The translations under genes and the position numbers were made by a program. This document shows, one piece after another, positions 9,227 to 20,177 of a stretch of 64,000 nt of DNA. Numbering within the stretch: position 1 is the first letter of the stretch; the number at the start of each line of letters is the position of its first letter. The notes below the pieces were generated by a model. The model worked only from the letters and a program-made list of their open reading frames with translations. It ran no database searches and was not told the origin of the DNA. This stretch comes from Rhodococcus sp040643435 (GTDB lineage Bacteria > Actinomycetota > Actinomycetes > Mycobacteriales > Mycobacteriaceae): the NCBI RefSeq assembly GCF_040643435.1, contig NZ_JBEYUH010000002.1, forward strand, positions 62,001-126,000, in the 5' to 3' direction.

Positions 9227-9707
9227 CGATGTGGTGGAGGGCACGGACACTTCCGACGAGCTGATCGAGCGACTCGCCGAGATCGCCTCCGACGGAGAGC
9301 TGACGCTCGGCTGCGCGGAGTCGCTCACCGCAGGCACCCTCGCGGCCCGACTCGGAGCGGCGAAGGGCAGCTCGGACTGGTTCCGCGGCGGCATCGTCGC
9401 GTACTCACGGGAGGTCAAGTACGGCCTTCTCGACGTACCCGAAGGCCCGGTCGTGAGCGAGAGCGCGGCGCGCACGATGGCCGAGAGCACGGCCCGTCTG
9501 CTGGGTGCGGACATCGTCGTGGCCGTGAGCGGCGCGGGCGGCCCGGATCCGCAGGACGGCCGCCCCCCGGGGACGGTCTGTTTCGCCACGACCGCACCCG
9601 ACGGAACCCGCAGCGAAGAACAGCACTTCGACGGCGACCCACAGAAGGTGCTCGCGAAGACGGTGCGTCACGCCCTGTCCCTGCTCGTCGAGCGGGCATC
9701 CGCCTGA
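9216..9707 (+). CDS. CinA family protein (nicotinamide-nucleotide amidohydrolase domain)
   Basis: 163-aa stand-alone CinA C-terminal domain (PncC type), expected to deamidate NMN to NaMN in pyridine nucleotide recycling. Motifs visible: GCAESLTAGTLAARLG, FRGGIVAYSREVKYGLL and VSGAGGPDPQDGRPPGTV. ATG 9216 is chosen over 9195 because GGAGGGAG lies about seven bases upstream. It overlaps the end of the RibD-like gene by 11 bases and is probably cotranscribed. Confidence 0.88.
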   Translation: MADDDVVEGTDTSDELIERLAEIASDGELTLGCAESLTAGTLAARLGAAKGSSDWFRGGIVAYSREVKYGLLDVPEGPVVSESAARTMAESTARLLGADIVVAVSGAGGPDPQDGRPPGTVCFATTAPDGTRSEEQHFDGDPQKVLAKTVRHALSLLVERASA

Positions 9708-9751
9708 AAATCGGATGCGGCCCCTTGCCCGCGGGATCTAATGTGGCGACC

Positions 9752-10246
9752 GTGCGCGTCGTCTTCACGAAAGGTCCCGGCATCGGGTACGAGATCGCGG
9801 TGCATCGCGACACCGGTCCGGAACTCGCTCCGCGCAACGGCCCGGGCGGTCACCCCTATCTCCCCCACGACCTCGTACACCTGCTGGTCGAGAGGGAGGC
9901 GGGCATCGAACTCGGCGTCTACGGACAGTTGGCCGCCGGCGACAACGGCCTGTTCTGGCCCGCCGACGACGCGGAACGAACCCGGGCCGGTCGGCGTCGC
10001 AGATCGAAGAAACACGCGATGTCGCCGCGTGCGGAGGCCGACATGATCAGGTCGGAGGAACTGGCGCGCATCGCCGTCCCCGTCTGGGAGGCGCGGCGAG
10101 GCCTGGCAGACGGGCTGCCGGCCTATGTCTCCGAGAAAGATGTCGAACCGGTGGTCGGCCGCATCGTGAACGCCTTCGACGACTACGCCGACCGGTGGCA
10201 TGCGCTACCGGTCGGCGGGTCGTTGACGGTGCTCTGGAAGGTGCCG

Positions 10247-10264
<18 letters not shown>
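9752..10264 (+). CDS. conserved hypothetical protein
   Basis: About 170 aa, soluble, no domain that I recognise by name. It has a central HDLVHLLVEREAGIELGVYGQLAAGD segment interrupted in the middle by a short Arg/Lys-rich stretch (RTRAGRRRRSKKHAM). GTG 9752 is chosen because TAATGT ends 7 bases before it, a leaderless arrangement; GTG 9743 and TTG 9725 are alternatives. Its last 18 bases overlap the convergent acyl-CoA dehydrogenase gene. Confidence 0.65.
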
Positions 10265-12046
<1,782 letters not shown>

Positions 12047-12092
12047 CGAAATCCTTTCGGGCGACGCGGGGACCCGGCCGCAACAGGAACGA

Positions 12093-12110
12093 ACTAAGCG
12101 CTCACTCAGT
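12093..12110. promoter_or_regulatory. probable TetR operator
   Basis: Imperfect 18-bp palindrome ACTAAGCGCTCACTCAGT (pattern ACTnAGnGnnCnCTnAGT) located 47 bases before the acyl-CoA dehydrogenase start and 61 bases before the TetR start. ACTnAG half-sites are usual for TetR regulators of fatty-acid genes in this group. Inference: autoregulation plus repression of the dehydrogenase. Confidence 0.65.
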
Positions 12111-12170
12111 AGACCAACGCGGGTGCATCATGTCAACGACGCCTTTTCCGCGAACTGCAGGACGGAACCC

Positions 12171-12818
12171 GTGAGCCACACACCCGAGCAATCCACCGAC
12201 GCCCCGGCGGCAGTCGACTCTCTCGCTGCCGCTCTCCCCGGCGAAGGATCCGAGGTCGCGCGCCGGCTCGTCGCATCAGCAGTGGAGTCCTTCGCTCGCC
12301 GCGGCTACCACGCGACCACCACCCGGGACATCTCGGTCGGCGCGGGGTTGAGTCCCGCAGCCCTGTACGTGCACTTCCCCTCGAAGGAAGCGGTGTTGTT
12401 CGAGGCCTGCCGCAACGGACACCTCCACGTTCTCGACGAGGTCGAGAAGGCCGCCACGAGCGCAACCGATCCGGTCGAGCGGGTCCGCGCGATCGTCGAT
12501 CGCTTCGTGCGGATCCACGCCGTGCATCACACCACCTGCCGGGTCGCGCAGTACGAACTGCACGCGCTCTCCGAGGAGCACTACCGCGAGATCGCCGAGA
12601 TCCGCAGACGCACCGACGCCGTGGTCCGTGAGGTCATCTCCTCGGGTGTGGACGGCGGGGTGTTCGACGTCGACGACGTTCCCACCGCTGCCCTGGCGAT
12701 TCTGTCACTGGGAATCGATGTGGCCCGCTGGTACCGCCCCGACCGCGTGGACGTCGACGTTCTCGCCCGCAATTACATCGGCCTCGCGTTGTCGATGCTC
12801 GGGACACCCCGCCGCTGA
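12171..12818 (+). CDS. TetR family transcriptional regulator
   Basis: 215-aa regulator. The N-terminal helix-turn-helix is clear: SFARRGYHATTTRDISVGAGLSPAALYVHFPSKEAVLFE (in two segments, residues about 41-80), followed by an all-helical ligand domain with a His-rich stretch (RIHAVHHTT) early in it. Divergent from the acyl-CoA dehydrogenase, so acyl-CoA or a related lipid is the likely effector. GTG 12171 is the first start in frame after the operator. Confidence 0.88.
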   Translation: MSHTPEQSTDAPAAVDSLAAALPGEGSEVARRLVASAVESFARRGYHATTTRDISVGAGLSPAALYVHFPSKEAVLFEACRNGHLHVLDEVEKAATSATDPVERVRAIVDRFVRIHAVHHTTCRVAQYELHALSEEHYREIAEIRRRTDAVVREVISSGVDGGVFDVDDVPTAALAILSLGIDVARWYRPDRVDVDVLARNYIGLALSMLGTPRR

Positions 12819-12843
12819 GCGCCCGGGACCCGAATACGAAGAA

Positions 12844-12888
12844 CGGGGCCCGCAACGCCGGTGATGGCCACCGATGTTGCGAGCCCCG
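12844..12888. terminator. hairpin terminator
   Basis: Inverted repeat with arms 12845-12856 and 12876-12887 (GGGGCCCGCAAC against GTTGCGAGCCCC, one mismatch) between the convergent TetR and FKBP genes. Confidence 0.65.
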
Positions 12889-12908
12889 AATGCTCTTGTC
12901 CGCTCGGG

Positions 12909-13631
12909 CTATCCCACGCCGAGCAGATCGATCACGAAGACGAGCGTCTTTCCTCCGAGCGGATGCCCGGAGCCCGCCGGTCCGTATGCGAGTTGCGGTG
13001 GGACGGTGAGCTTGCGGCGCCCACCGACGCGCATGCCCGGGATGCCCTCCTGCCAACCGGGGATCAGACGCCCCAGGGGGAACCGGACGGAGTCGCCACG
13101 AGCGAACGACGAGTCGAACACCTCGTTGGTCTCGTACTCCACCCCGTGGTAATGCACGTCGACCACACCACCGGGCTGGGCCTCCTCGCCGTCGCCGACG
13201 GTGATGTCCTCGATCACCAGATCGGCGGGCGCCGGGCCGGTCGACGGCTCCACCGTGGGAACCTCCGGCGGCACCTGCACGGCGAGCAGGTCGATGATGA
13301 AGACGAGCGTCTTGCCCGACAGACGGTGTCCCGATCCGGCCGGGCCGTAGGCGAGCTCCGGCGGGATGGTCAGCTGGCGACGGCCGCCGACCCTCATGCC
13401 GGGGATACCTTCCTGCCATCCGGCGATCAGACCGGACAGCGGGAAGGTGATGGACTCACCACGGCTCCACGACGAGTCGAACTCTTCGCCGGTATCGAAC
13501 TCGACCCCGACGTAATGGACTTCGACCTTCGATCCGGGTTCCGCTTCGGCGCCGTCGCCGACCACCAGGTCCTTGATGACCAGCTGGGTGGGGGCGGGGC
13601 CCTCCTGGAACTCGATTTCCGGCTTTGTCAT
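12909..13631 (-). CDS. tandem FKBP-type peptidyl-prolyl cis-trans isomerase
   Basis: 240-aa protein made of two complete FKBP domains in tandem (about 1-120 and 121-240). Each repeats the same landmarks: VEVHYVGVEFDTGEEFDSSW / VDVHYHGVEYETNEVFDSSF, GLIAGWQEGIPGMRVGGRR / RLIPGWQEGIPGMRVGGRR and a terminal VF-I-DLL. No signal peptide or membrane segment, so it should be cytoplasmic. It catalyses proline isomerisation in protein folding. Start supported by GAGGAG. Many actinobacteria carry a single-domain version next to gltA, so an internal duplication is likely. Confidence 0.9.
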   Translation of the reverse strand: MTKPEIEFQEGPAPTQLVIKDLVVGDGAEAEPGSKVEVHYVGVEFDTGEEFDSSWSRGESITFPLSGLIAGWQEGIPGMRVGGRRQLTIPPELAYGPAGSGHRLSGKTLVFIIDLLAVQVPPEVPTVEPSTGPAPADLVIEDITVGDGEEAQPGGVVDVHYHGVEYETNEVFDSSFARGDSVRFPLGRLIPGWQEGIPGMRVGGRRKLTVPPQLAYGPAGSGHPLGGKTLVFVIDLLGVG

Positions 13632-13680
13632 GCGTGTCTCCTCGTCGGGATGCGGTCGAGATTTCCGGTTGTCCGGAGGG

Positions 13681-14979
13681 TCAGCGCTCCTCGAGAGAGG
13701 TGTACGGCCGTTCGGTGTAACCGGTGTAGATCTGACGCGGACGACCGATCTTCAAGGTCGGATCCGAGTGCATCTCACGCCAGTGCGCGATCCATCCGGG
13801 CAGGCGACCGAGCGCGAACAACACGGTGAACATGCGGTCCGGGAAGCCCATCGCACGGTAGATCAGGCCGGTGTAGAAGTCGACATTCGGGTACAGCTTG
13901 CGCTCGATGAAGTAGTCGTCCGTGAGGGCGGCCTCTTCGAGCTTCATGGCGATCTCGAGCAGTTCGTCGCCCGCACCGAGCTTCTTGAGGATGCGGTCGG
14001 CGGTCTTCTTGACGATCGCGGCCCGCGGGTCGTAGTTGCGGTAGACGCGGTGCCCGAAGCCCATGAGCTTCACGCCGTCTTCCTTGTTCTTGACCTTGCG
14101 GACGAAGTCCTTGACGTCACCCTCGGACTTGTGGATGCCGTCGAGCATCTCGAGCACGGCCTGGTTGGCGCCGCCGTGCAGCGGGCCCCACAACGCGTTG
14201 ATGCCGCCCGAGATGGACGTGAAGAGGTTGGCATCGGACGAGCCGACGAGGCGCACCGTCGACGTCGAGCAGTTCTGCTCGTGATCGGCATGCAGGATGA
14301 GCAGCATGTCGAGCGCCTGGGCGATCTCCGGGTCGATCTCGTAGGGCTCGGCCGGGAACCCGAAGGTCATGCGCAGGAAGTTCTCGACCAGCGACAGCGA
14401 GTTGTCGGGGTAGAGGAACGGCTGGCCGACCGACTTCTTGTAGGCGTAGGCGGCGATCGTCGGCAACTTGGCGAGCAGACGGATCGTCGACAGCTCGACC
14501 TGCTCGGAGTCGTCGGGATCGAGGGAGTCCGGGTAGTACGCCGAGAGCGCGTTGACCGCGCTCGACACGACGGGCATCGGGTGCGCGTTGCGCGGGAAGC
14601 CGTCGAAGAACCGCTTGAGGTCCTCGTGCAGCAGCGTGTGGCGGCGGATCTTGTCGGTGAAGACCTCGAGCTGCTCGGCGGTCGGCAGCTCACCGTAGAT
14701 CAACAGGTAGCTGACCTCGATGAACGTCGACTTTTCGGCGAGCTGCTCGATCGGGTATCCGCGGTACCGCAGAATACCCTTCTCGCCGTCGATGTACGTG
14801 ATCGCCGACTTGGTGGAGGCGGTGTTGACGAAACCCGGGTCGAGGGTGGTGTACCCGGTCGCCGCGAGGAGCTTGCCCAGCTCGATACCGTCATTGCCTT
14901 CCGTCGCCTTGGCGATAGACATCGTGTGTTCGCCACCGGGGTAGCTGAGGGTGGGGTTGGTGTCATTCTCAGCGGGCAC
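13681..14979 (-). CDS. gltA: citrate synthase (type II, hexameric type)
   Basis: 432-aa citrate synthase condensing oxaloacetate and acetyl-CoA. Catalytic motifs are complete: GPLHGGAN (His), MGFGHRVYRNYDPR (His) and NVDFYTG (Asp). The N-terminal beta-domain with YPGGEHTM-like segment marks the Gram-negative/actinobacterial type II form. GTG 14979 has GAGGG seven bases upstream. It corresponds to GltA2 of mycobacteria. A second citrate synthase (citA) lies 4 kb downstream. Confidence 0.95.
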   Translation of the reverse strand: MPAENDTNPTLSYPGGEHTMSIAKATEGNDGIELGKLLAATGYTTLDPGFVNTASTKSAITYIDGEKGILRYRGYPIEQLAEKSTFIEVSYLLIYGELPTAEQLEVFTDKIRRHTLLHEDLKRFFDGFPRNAHPMPVVSSAVNALSAYYPDSLDPDDSEQVELSTIRLLAKLPTIAAYAYKKSVGQPFLYPDNSLSLVENFLRMTFGFPAEPYEIDPEIAQALDMLLILHADHEQNCSTSTVRLVGSSDANLFTSISGGINALWGPLHGGANQAVLEMLDGIHKSEGDVKDFVRKVKNKEDGVKLMGFGHRVYRNYDPRAAIVKKTADRILKKLGAGDELLEIAMKLEEAALTDDYFIERKLYPNVDFYTGLIYRAMGFPDRMFTVLFALGRLPGWIAHWREMHSDPTLKIGRPRQIYTGYTERPYTSLEER

Positions 14980-15613
14980 GAAGGATCCCTCTCAAGCTCA
15001 GACCTACGAGAAACTTCCGAACATTCACGTAGAACCTAGCCGTAGCGCGGCCGGAGCGCTGCGGCAGGGTCCGTCGAAAGTCCCCGAGCGGTATGTCGTC
15101 CATGTGGGTTCCGAACGCTCGACCGCGCCCTCTGCGACAGCGCCGCAAGGCCGGCACACGCCGATAACCTGCGGCAATACTACCTGTGCCCGATCCACCT
15201 CGGACACTGCACCCGGACATATGCTCGAAACCGCCTCGGGTCGTCGGTCCCGCCCACCCCACGGCGCGGCACCGATAGGCGACAGCGGCCGTCGCCTCCG
15301 CGAAACGAAGCGTTCCCGATCGTCCTCGCCCGCCCCTCTACCCGGGCCTCACCGCCGAGTCCACCAGGACATCCGGCGGGTCGTCCACTACGCCCCGTCG
15401 AAGTGAACGAACACGGAGCCGGGGCCCGCCGCGTCGTTTCGGCAGTCCGCATACCGCCGCAACAGTGAGCACCGGCGCCACGCCGGTCTTCGAGAAACTC
15501 ACTGCACGGCAATGTGATTCGTGAGAACTCGAATTCTGCGCCGAGACTGTTTGCGCGCACGGAGGGTCGGGCACTCGAAATAGCGACCGTGAATCGAGGA
15601 CGAAGGAGCAGCA
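14980..15613. other. long divergent intergenic region gltA / Rv2629-like gene
   Basis: 634 bases with no open frame that I can support as a gene. It must hold the promoters of both flanking genes. I saw no strong palindrome, riboswitch or repeat; short frames here have no ribosome site or recognisable product. Confidence 0.5.
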
Positions 15614-16708
15614 TTGAAGACCGATCGATTCCAGGAACTCGCTTCCGCCCCCGGTCCGTTCGCCTCCGTGTATTTCGAGGACTCGCACACCACCGAGGAT
15701 GCCGCGAAAGTTGCCGAACTCACCTGGCGCGCGATCTCCGGCAAACTGGAGGAACTGGGGGTATCCGAAGAGGTACGTGCCAACGTGGAGCGTGCGGTGA
15801 CCGAGGGTCCGACGCCGGTCGGTACAGGCGGGCGCGCCGTGGTGGCGAACGCGGAACGAGTGTGGGTCGACGAGCGGTTGCTCCGTGCGCCGCTGCAGAC
15901 CGAGGTCCGCTGGTCCGACAGTCCTCATCTGGTGCCGCTCGTGGAACACGGCAGCCGAGGACGCCCGCATCTGGTGGTCGCCGTCGACCACGTCGGCGCC
16001 GACGTGACGGTCTACGACCGCAACGGCGGTGTCGTACACGAGGAATCCGTCGACGGCGAGAACCACCCGGTTCACAAGGCTGCCGGCGCGCAGGCACCCG
16101 GCTACGGCGATCCCGAACCTCACGTGGAGGAACAGCGCCGCCGGAACATCGTGAAAGTCGCCGAGCGCGCGACCGAACTCGCCGACCGGTACAGAACCGA
16201 CCCGGTCTTCCTCATCGGTGAGGTCCGCTCGCGCAACGATCTGGCCGACGCGCTGGTTTCCCGGACCGCGCAGGTCGCTGTGCAGGTGGAGACAGGTTCT
16301 CGGGCGCAGGGATCGGATTCCGCGCAGACCCGGGCCGCTGTCGAGGAGGCGCTGGCTCTCCGGCGACTCGCGGAGATGAACGAGACCACCGAACGGTTCC
16401 GCGCCGGGGCAGGTACGGGGTTGGCGGTCGAAGGACTCGACGAAGTCACCGCGGCTCTGCGCGAGCGTCGGGTCGAGACACTGATCATCGGCGATATCGG
16501 AGACGCGACCGTGCTGGCGGGCGACGATCCGTCCCTCGTAGCCCGTGACACGGAGACGCTGTCGGCAATGGGGACGGAGAACGAACGAGCGTGCCGGGCG
16601 GACGACGCTCTTCCGGCCGCAGCCGTGGCGACAGGCGCCGATCGCCTGGTGCGGATCGACGAGCGGCTGAGTCCGGCCGACGGCATCGCAGCGCTCCTGC
16701 GCTACTGA
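15614..16708 (+). CDS. Rv2629-like protein (bacterial eRF1-like family)
   Basis: 364-aa soluble protein resembling mycobacterial Rv2629 and the baeRF family: N-terminal FQELASAPGPFASVYFEDSHTTEDA, a central region LVVAVDHVGADVTVYD and a C-terminal ribosomal-L7Ae-like part (RVETLIIGDIGDATVLAG). The family is related to peptide-chain release factor eRF1 domains and has been linked to hypoxia or ribosome stress, but no reaction is proven. The start is a TTG (15614) with AAGGAG five bases upstream. Convergent with the MFS gene. Confidence 0.75.
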   Translation: MKTDRFQELASAPGPFASVYFEDSHTTEDAAKVAELTWRAISGKLEELGVSEEVRANVERAVTEGPTPVGTGGRAVVANAERVWVDERLLRAPLQTEVRWSDSPHLVPLVEHGSRGRPHLVVAVDHVGADVTVYDRNGGVVHEESVDGENHPVHKAAGAQAPGYGDPEPHVEEQRRRNIVKVAERATELADRYRTDPVFLIGEVRSRNDLADALVSRTAQVAVQVETGSRAQGSDSAQTRAAVEEALALRRLAEMNETTERFRAGAGTGLAVEGLDEVTAALRERRVETLIIGDIGDATVLAGDDPSLVARDTETLSAMGTENERACRADDALPAAAVATGADRLVRIDERLSPADGIAALLRY

Positions 16709-16736
16709 CCTTGCGGGACCCCGCAGAACGCCGACG

Positions 16737-18005
16737 TCAAGCGAGGGTGCGGGAGACGCGATATCGAACGAAGGCCGGGAAGGCGACGACGCACACGAGC
16801 GTGCCCACGATCACGAGCGCGCCGCCCCCCGCCGCCGCGACGGCGGTGCCAGCAGCCGCCGCGGCCGCGCCGTGGAGCACGTCGCCGATGCGCGGTCCGC
16901 CTGCGACGACCACGATGAACACGCCCTGGAGGCGGCCACGCATCTCGTCGGTCGCGACGGTCTGCAGCATCGTCGACCGGAAAGCGGCGGAAACCATGTC
17001 GACCGCACCACCGAAGGCGAGGAAGAACAGCGCGATCCACAGCAGTAGACCGCCGCTGCCGGGTTCGGCCCACCACACCGCAGCGCCGAATCCCACCATC
17101 GCGACGCCCCACAGGAGGATGCACACGATCACGGCGAGCCCTTGTCGCTGCACCCGCGGCAGCCACCCGGAGAAGATTCCACCAAGGACCGCTCCGGCCG
17201 ACATCGCGGCGAACAGCAAGCCCAGGGCGAAGCCGCCCTGGGCTGGATCTCCGAACGATTCGTGAGCGATCTGGGGGAAGAGTGCACGCGGCATTCCGAA
17301 CACCATCGCGACGATGTCGACGACGAAGGACGCCAGCAGGATCTTCTGCCCGGACAGATACCGGAACCCGTCGACGAGTGCGCGCAGGCCGGCGCGGGTC
17401 ACCTCGCCGAGGGGTGGGATCGCCGGCAGCCTGACCACCGCCCACAGCGTGGCAAGCAGGAGGATCGCGTCGAGGAGGTAGAGGGTGGGCAGCCCCACGA
17501 CGGGAATGAGAGCACCTGCGAACAGCGGCCCCGCGATGGCACCGAACTGCACGACCGTCATGTTCAGCGAGGTCGCTGCCGCGATCTGCCCGACCGGCAG
17601 CAATCGCGGGATCACCGCTGCCCGCGTGGGCTGGTTGACCGCGAAGAACGCCTGCTGCACCGAGAACAGACACAGCAGCACCCACACGTTGTTCAGTCCG
17701 CTCGCCGCCTGCACCCACAACAGAAGGGATGTGACGCCGAGACCGGCGGACGTGATCAGGAGCAGTTTGCGGCGATCCATCGCGTCGGCGAGCGCTCCGC
17801 CCCACAGTCCGAACACCACCAGCGGGACGAGACCGAACACTCCGGTCAGGCCCACATAGGCGGAATTGCGAGTGATCTCGTAGATCTGCTGAGGCACGGC
17901 GACCACTGCCATCTGGGCGCCGATGACGGTTACGACCCCGGCCCACCACAGCCGGGCGTAGTCCTTGTTGCGAAGGGGGGTGGTGTCCGCGAGCAACCGC
18001 TTCAC
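16737..18005 (-). CDS. MFS transporter (EntS/MFS_3 type)
   Basis: 422-aa permease with about 12 hydrophobic segments. N-terminal LRNKDYARLWWAGVVTVIGAQM and the loop GGALADAMDRRKLLL (MFS motif A) fit the EntS-like group of proton-driven exporters. The GTG start overlaps the pdxH stop by 4 bases (GTGA), so it is cotranscribed with pdxH. Substrate unknown; coupling to pyridoxal phosphate synthesis may be only positional. Confidence 0.85.
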   Translation of the reverse strand: MKRLLADTTPLRNKDYARLWWAGVVTVIGAQMAVVAVPQQIYEITRNSAYVGLTGVFGLVPLVVFGLWGGALADAMDRRKLLLITSAGLGVTSLLLWVQAASGLNNVWVLLCLFSVQQAFFAVNQPTRAAVIPRLLPVGQIAAATSLNMTVVQFGAIAGPLFAGALIPVVGLPTLYLLDAILLLATLWAVVRLPAIPPLGEVTRAGLRALVDGFRYLSGQKILLASFVVDIVAMVFGMPRALFPQIAHESFGDPAQGGFALGLLFAAMSAGAVLGGIFSGWLPRVQRQGLAVIVCILLWGVAMVGFGAAVWWAEPGSGGLLLWIALFFLAFGGAVDMVSAAFRSTMLQTVATDEMRGRLQGVFIVVVAGGPRIGDVLHGAAAAAAGTAVAAAGGGALVIVGTLVCVVAFPAFVRYRVSRTLA

Positions 18006-18706
18006 GGTTGCAGACGCTCGGTGATCCAGCGACCGTCGACCGAGCGGGTCCGAACCCGGTTGTGGAGCCGGTTCGGGCGTCCCTGCCAGAACTCGACCGT
18101 CTCGGGCACGATCCGGAATCCACCCCAGAACGGCGGCACCGGGATGTCGTCGTCGAGGGCGTACTGCTCGGCGACCTCGACGAGGGCATGCTCGAGATCG
18201 AACCGGTCTTTCACCGGGCGCGACTGCTGCGATGCCCACGCGCCGAGACGCGATCCACGGGGACGCGTGCGCCAGTACGCGAGCGTCTCCTCGTCCGGCA
18301 CCCGGACGACCGGTCCACGGACGGTCACCTGCCGGTACATCGGCAGCCAGAGCAAGGTCGCCGACGCATACGGCAGGGCGGCGAGATGCCGGCCTTTGTC
18401 CGACTCGAAATTGGTGAAGAAGGCCAGGCCGTCGGCGTCGAGTTTCTTGCACAGCACCGTGCGGGTCGCGGGGTGGCCGTGGGTGTCGACGGTCGCGAGC
18501 ACCATCGCGTTGGGCTCGGGTACACCCGCAGCGACAGCACTCGCAAACCATGTGTGCAGCAGCGGAAGCCATCCCGCGGCGACATCGTCCGGCGTGAGGT
18601 CGCGGTCGGCCGGGGATTCACCGGCCGGTCCGGCCGGGGTGTAGTCGACACGCATACGCGCGAGGTCGTCATCCTCGGGACGCGGCAGCGGGATATCGGA
18701 CGGCAC
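18002..18706 (-). CDS. pdxH: pyridoxamine 5'-phosphate oxidase
   Basis: 234-aa FMN enzyme oxidising PNP/PMP to PLP. Landmarks: PNAMVLATVDTHGHPATRTVLCK, FFTNFESDKGRHL (FMN/PLP binding), GSRLGAWASQQSRPV and the C-terminal FWQGRPNRLHNRV, all diagnostic for PdxH. GTG 18706 has TAGCGT eight bases upstream and no ribosome site, compatible with leaderless translation. Divergent from citA. Confidence 0.93.
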   Translation of the reverse strand: MPSDIPLPRPEDDDLARMRVDYTPAGPAGESPADRDLTPDDVAAGWLPLLHTWFASAVAAGVPEPNAMVLATVDTHGHPATRTVLCKKLDADGLAFFTNFESDKGRHLAALPYASATLLWLPMYRQVTVRGPVVRVPDEETLAYWRTRPRGSRLGAWASQQSRPVKDRFDLEHALVEVAEQYALDDDIPVPPFWGGFRIVPETVEFWQGRPNRLHNRVRTRSVDGRWITERLQP

Positions 18707-18871
18707 GAACGACGACGCTACTCCGGCATCCGACCCGCCGCGTTCGGACCCGGAGGGGCTACAGTTTCACCGACGACCCGAGTGGGGCGCCGGTCACACC
18801 CGACGGTGTCCTCATTCCCCCGGCAGCGCGGCCCGGACCGGGCCGCACGCGAGCGAAGAGAGCCCACCGTC

Positions 18872-19999
18872 ATGGCAGCAGGCGCGTCAGTTCCCGAGGA
18901 TTTCGTTCCAGGACTCGAAGGCGTGGTCGCCTTCACGAGCGACATCGCCGAACCCGACAAGGACGGTGGCGCCCTGCGCTACCGGGGGGTCGACATCGAA
19001 GAACTCGTCGAGAAGGGTGTGACCTTCGGTGACGTGTGGGCGCTGCTCGTCGACGGCGAGTTCGGCCGGGGTCTGCATCCGGCCGAGCCGTTCCCGCTGC
19101 CCATCCACACCGGGGATGTCCGGGTCGACGTTCAGGCCGGTCTCGCGATGCTCGCGCCCATCTGGGGTTTCCGTCCGCTGCTCGACATCGACGACGCAAC
19201 CGCCCGCGACAATCTCGCGCGCGCCGCGGTGATGGCTCTGTCCTATGTCGCCCAGTCCGCCCGCGGCATCTACCAGCCTGCCGTACCGCAGCAACGCATC
19301 GACGAGGCGAGCACCGTCACCGAACGCTTCATGGTGCGCTGGAAAGGCGACCCCGATCCCAAGCACGTCGAGGCGATCGACGCCTACTGGGTGTCGGCGG
19401 CCGAGCACGGCATGAACGCCTCGACGTTCACCGCCCGGGTCATCGCCTCGACCGGAGCCGACGCGGCAGCGTCGCTGTCCGGCGCAGTGGGCGCAATGTC
19501 CGGGCCGCTGCACGGCGGTGCTCCCGCGCGGGTACTGCCGATGATCGAGGAGACCGAGCGCACCGGCGATCCACGTGGTCTGGTCAAGGGCATCCTCGAC
19601 CGCAAGGACAAGCTCATGGGCTTCGGTCACCGCGTCTACCGCGCCGAGGATCCGCGTGCCCGGGTGCTGCGCAACACCGCCAAGCGACTCGATGCTCCGC
19701 GCTTCGAGGCTGCTGCCGCGCTCGAGCAGGCCGCACTGGCCGAACTGCGCGAGCGTCGTCCCGACCGTGCGATCGAGACGAATGTCGAGTTCTGGGCGGC
19801 GGTGATCCTCGACTTCGCCGAGGTGCCTGCGGCGATGATGCCGGCGATGTTCACCTGCGGACGCACCGCCGGCTGGTGCGCGCACATTCTCGAGCAGAAG
19901 CGACTGGGGAAACTGGTGCGTCCCGCGGCCGTCTACACCGGTCCGGATCCGCGGTCGGCGTCGGAGGTCGCGGGCTGGGACTCGATCGACCATCACTGA
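18872..19999 (+). CDS. citA: citrate synthase 2 (CitA-like)
   Basis: 375-aa second citrate synthase, shorter at the N-terminus than GltA. Present: LRYRGVDIEELVEK, GPLHGGAPARV (His) and MGFGHRVYRAEDPRARV (His). At the third catalytic position it reads NVEFWAAV where GltA reads NVDFYTG, i.e. Glu instead of the catalytic Asp. It matches Rv0889c of M. tuberculosis in size and position. It could act on acetyl-CoA, propionyl-CoA or another acyl-CoA; specificity is not decided by sequence alone. Confidence 0.88.
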   Translation: MAAGASVPEDFVPGLEGVVAFTSDIAEPDKDGGALRYRGVDIEELVEKGVTFGDVWALLVDGEFGRGLHPAEPFPLPIHTGDVRVDVQAGLAMLAPIWGFRPLLDIDDATARDNLARAAVMALSYVAQSARGIYQPAVPQQRIDEASTVTERFMVRWKGDPDPKHVEAIDAYWVSAAEHGMNASTFTARVIASTGADAAASLSGAVGAMSGPLHGGAPARVLPMIEETERTGDPRGLVKGILDRKDKLMGFGHRVYRAEDPRARVLRNTAKRLDAPRFEAAAALEQAALAELRERRPDRAIETNVEFWAAVILDFAEVPAAMMPAMFTCGRTAGWCAHILEQKRLGKLVRPAAVYTGPDPRSASEVAGWDSIDHH

Positions 20000-20177
20000 T
20001 CGTCGATCGGCGGCCGGGGCCGTGTTGCCGCTCGAGCTCACGGCCTGCATCCGCGCCACAGTGGGCACACCGGGAGGATTTGCGTCACATGCCTGCGACG
20101 CGCCCGTCGGAAGGCACAGGGCGGCCGTCTAGACTACCTGTGCACCATGTCCCTCGACGCTTAGGACACGCATTCCG

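Noticed and set aside
13573..15039. 488-aa plus-strand frame opposite gltA
   Set aside because: Antisense shadow of citrate synthase; no domain and no ribosome site.
15512..15527. CRP site TGTGATTCGTGAGAAC in the gltA/Rv2629-like intergenic region
   Set aside because: Only one half matches the consensus; unlike the perfect site before rpf.
15540..15613. DosR-type box before the Rv2629-like gene
   Set aside because: GGGCACTCGAAATAGCGACC only loosely resembles the consensus; too many mismatches to claim.
16712..16725. Terminator TGCGG/CCGCA between the Rv2629-like and MFS genes
   Set aside because: Five-base stem is too short to support.
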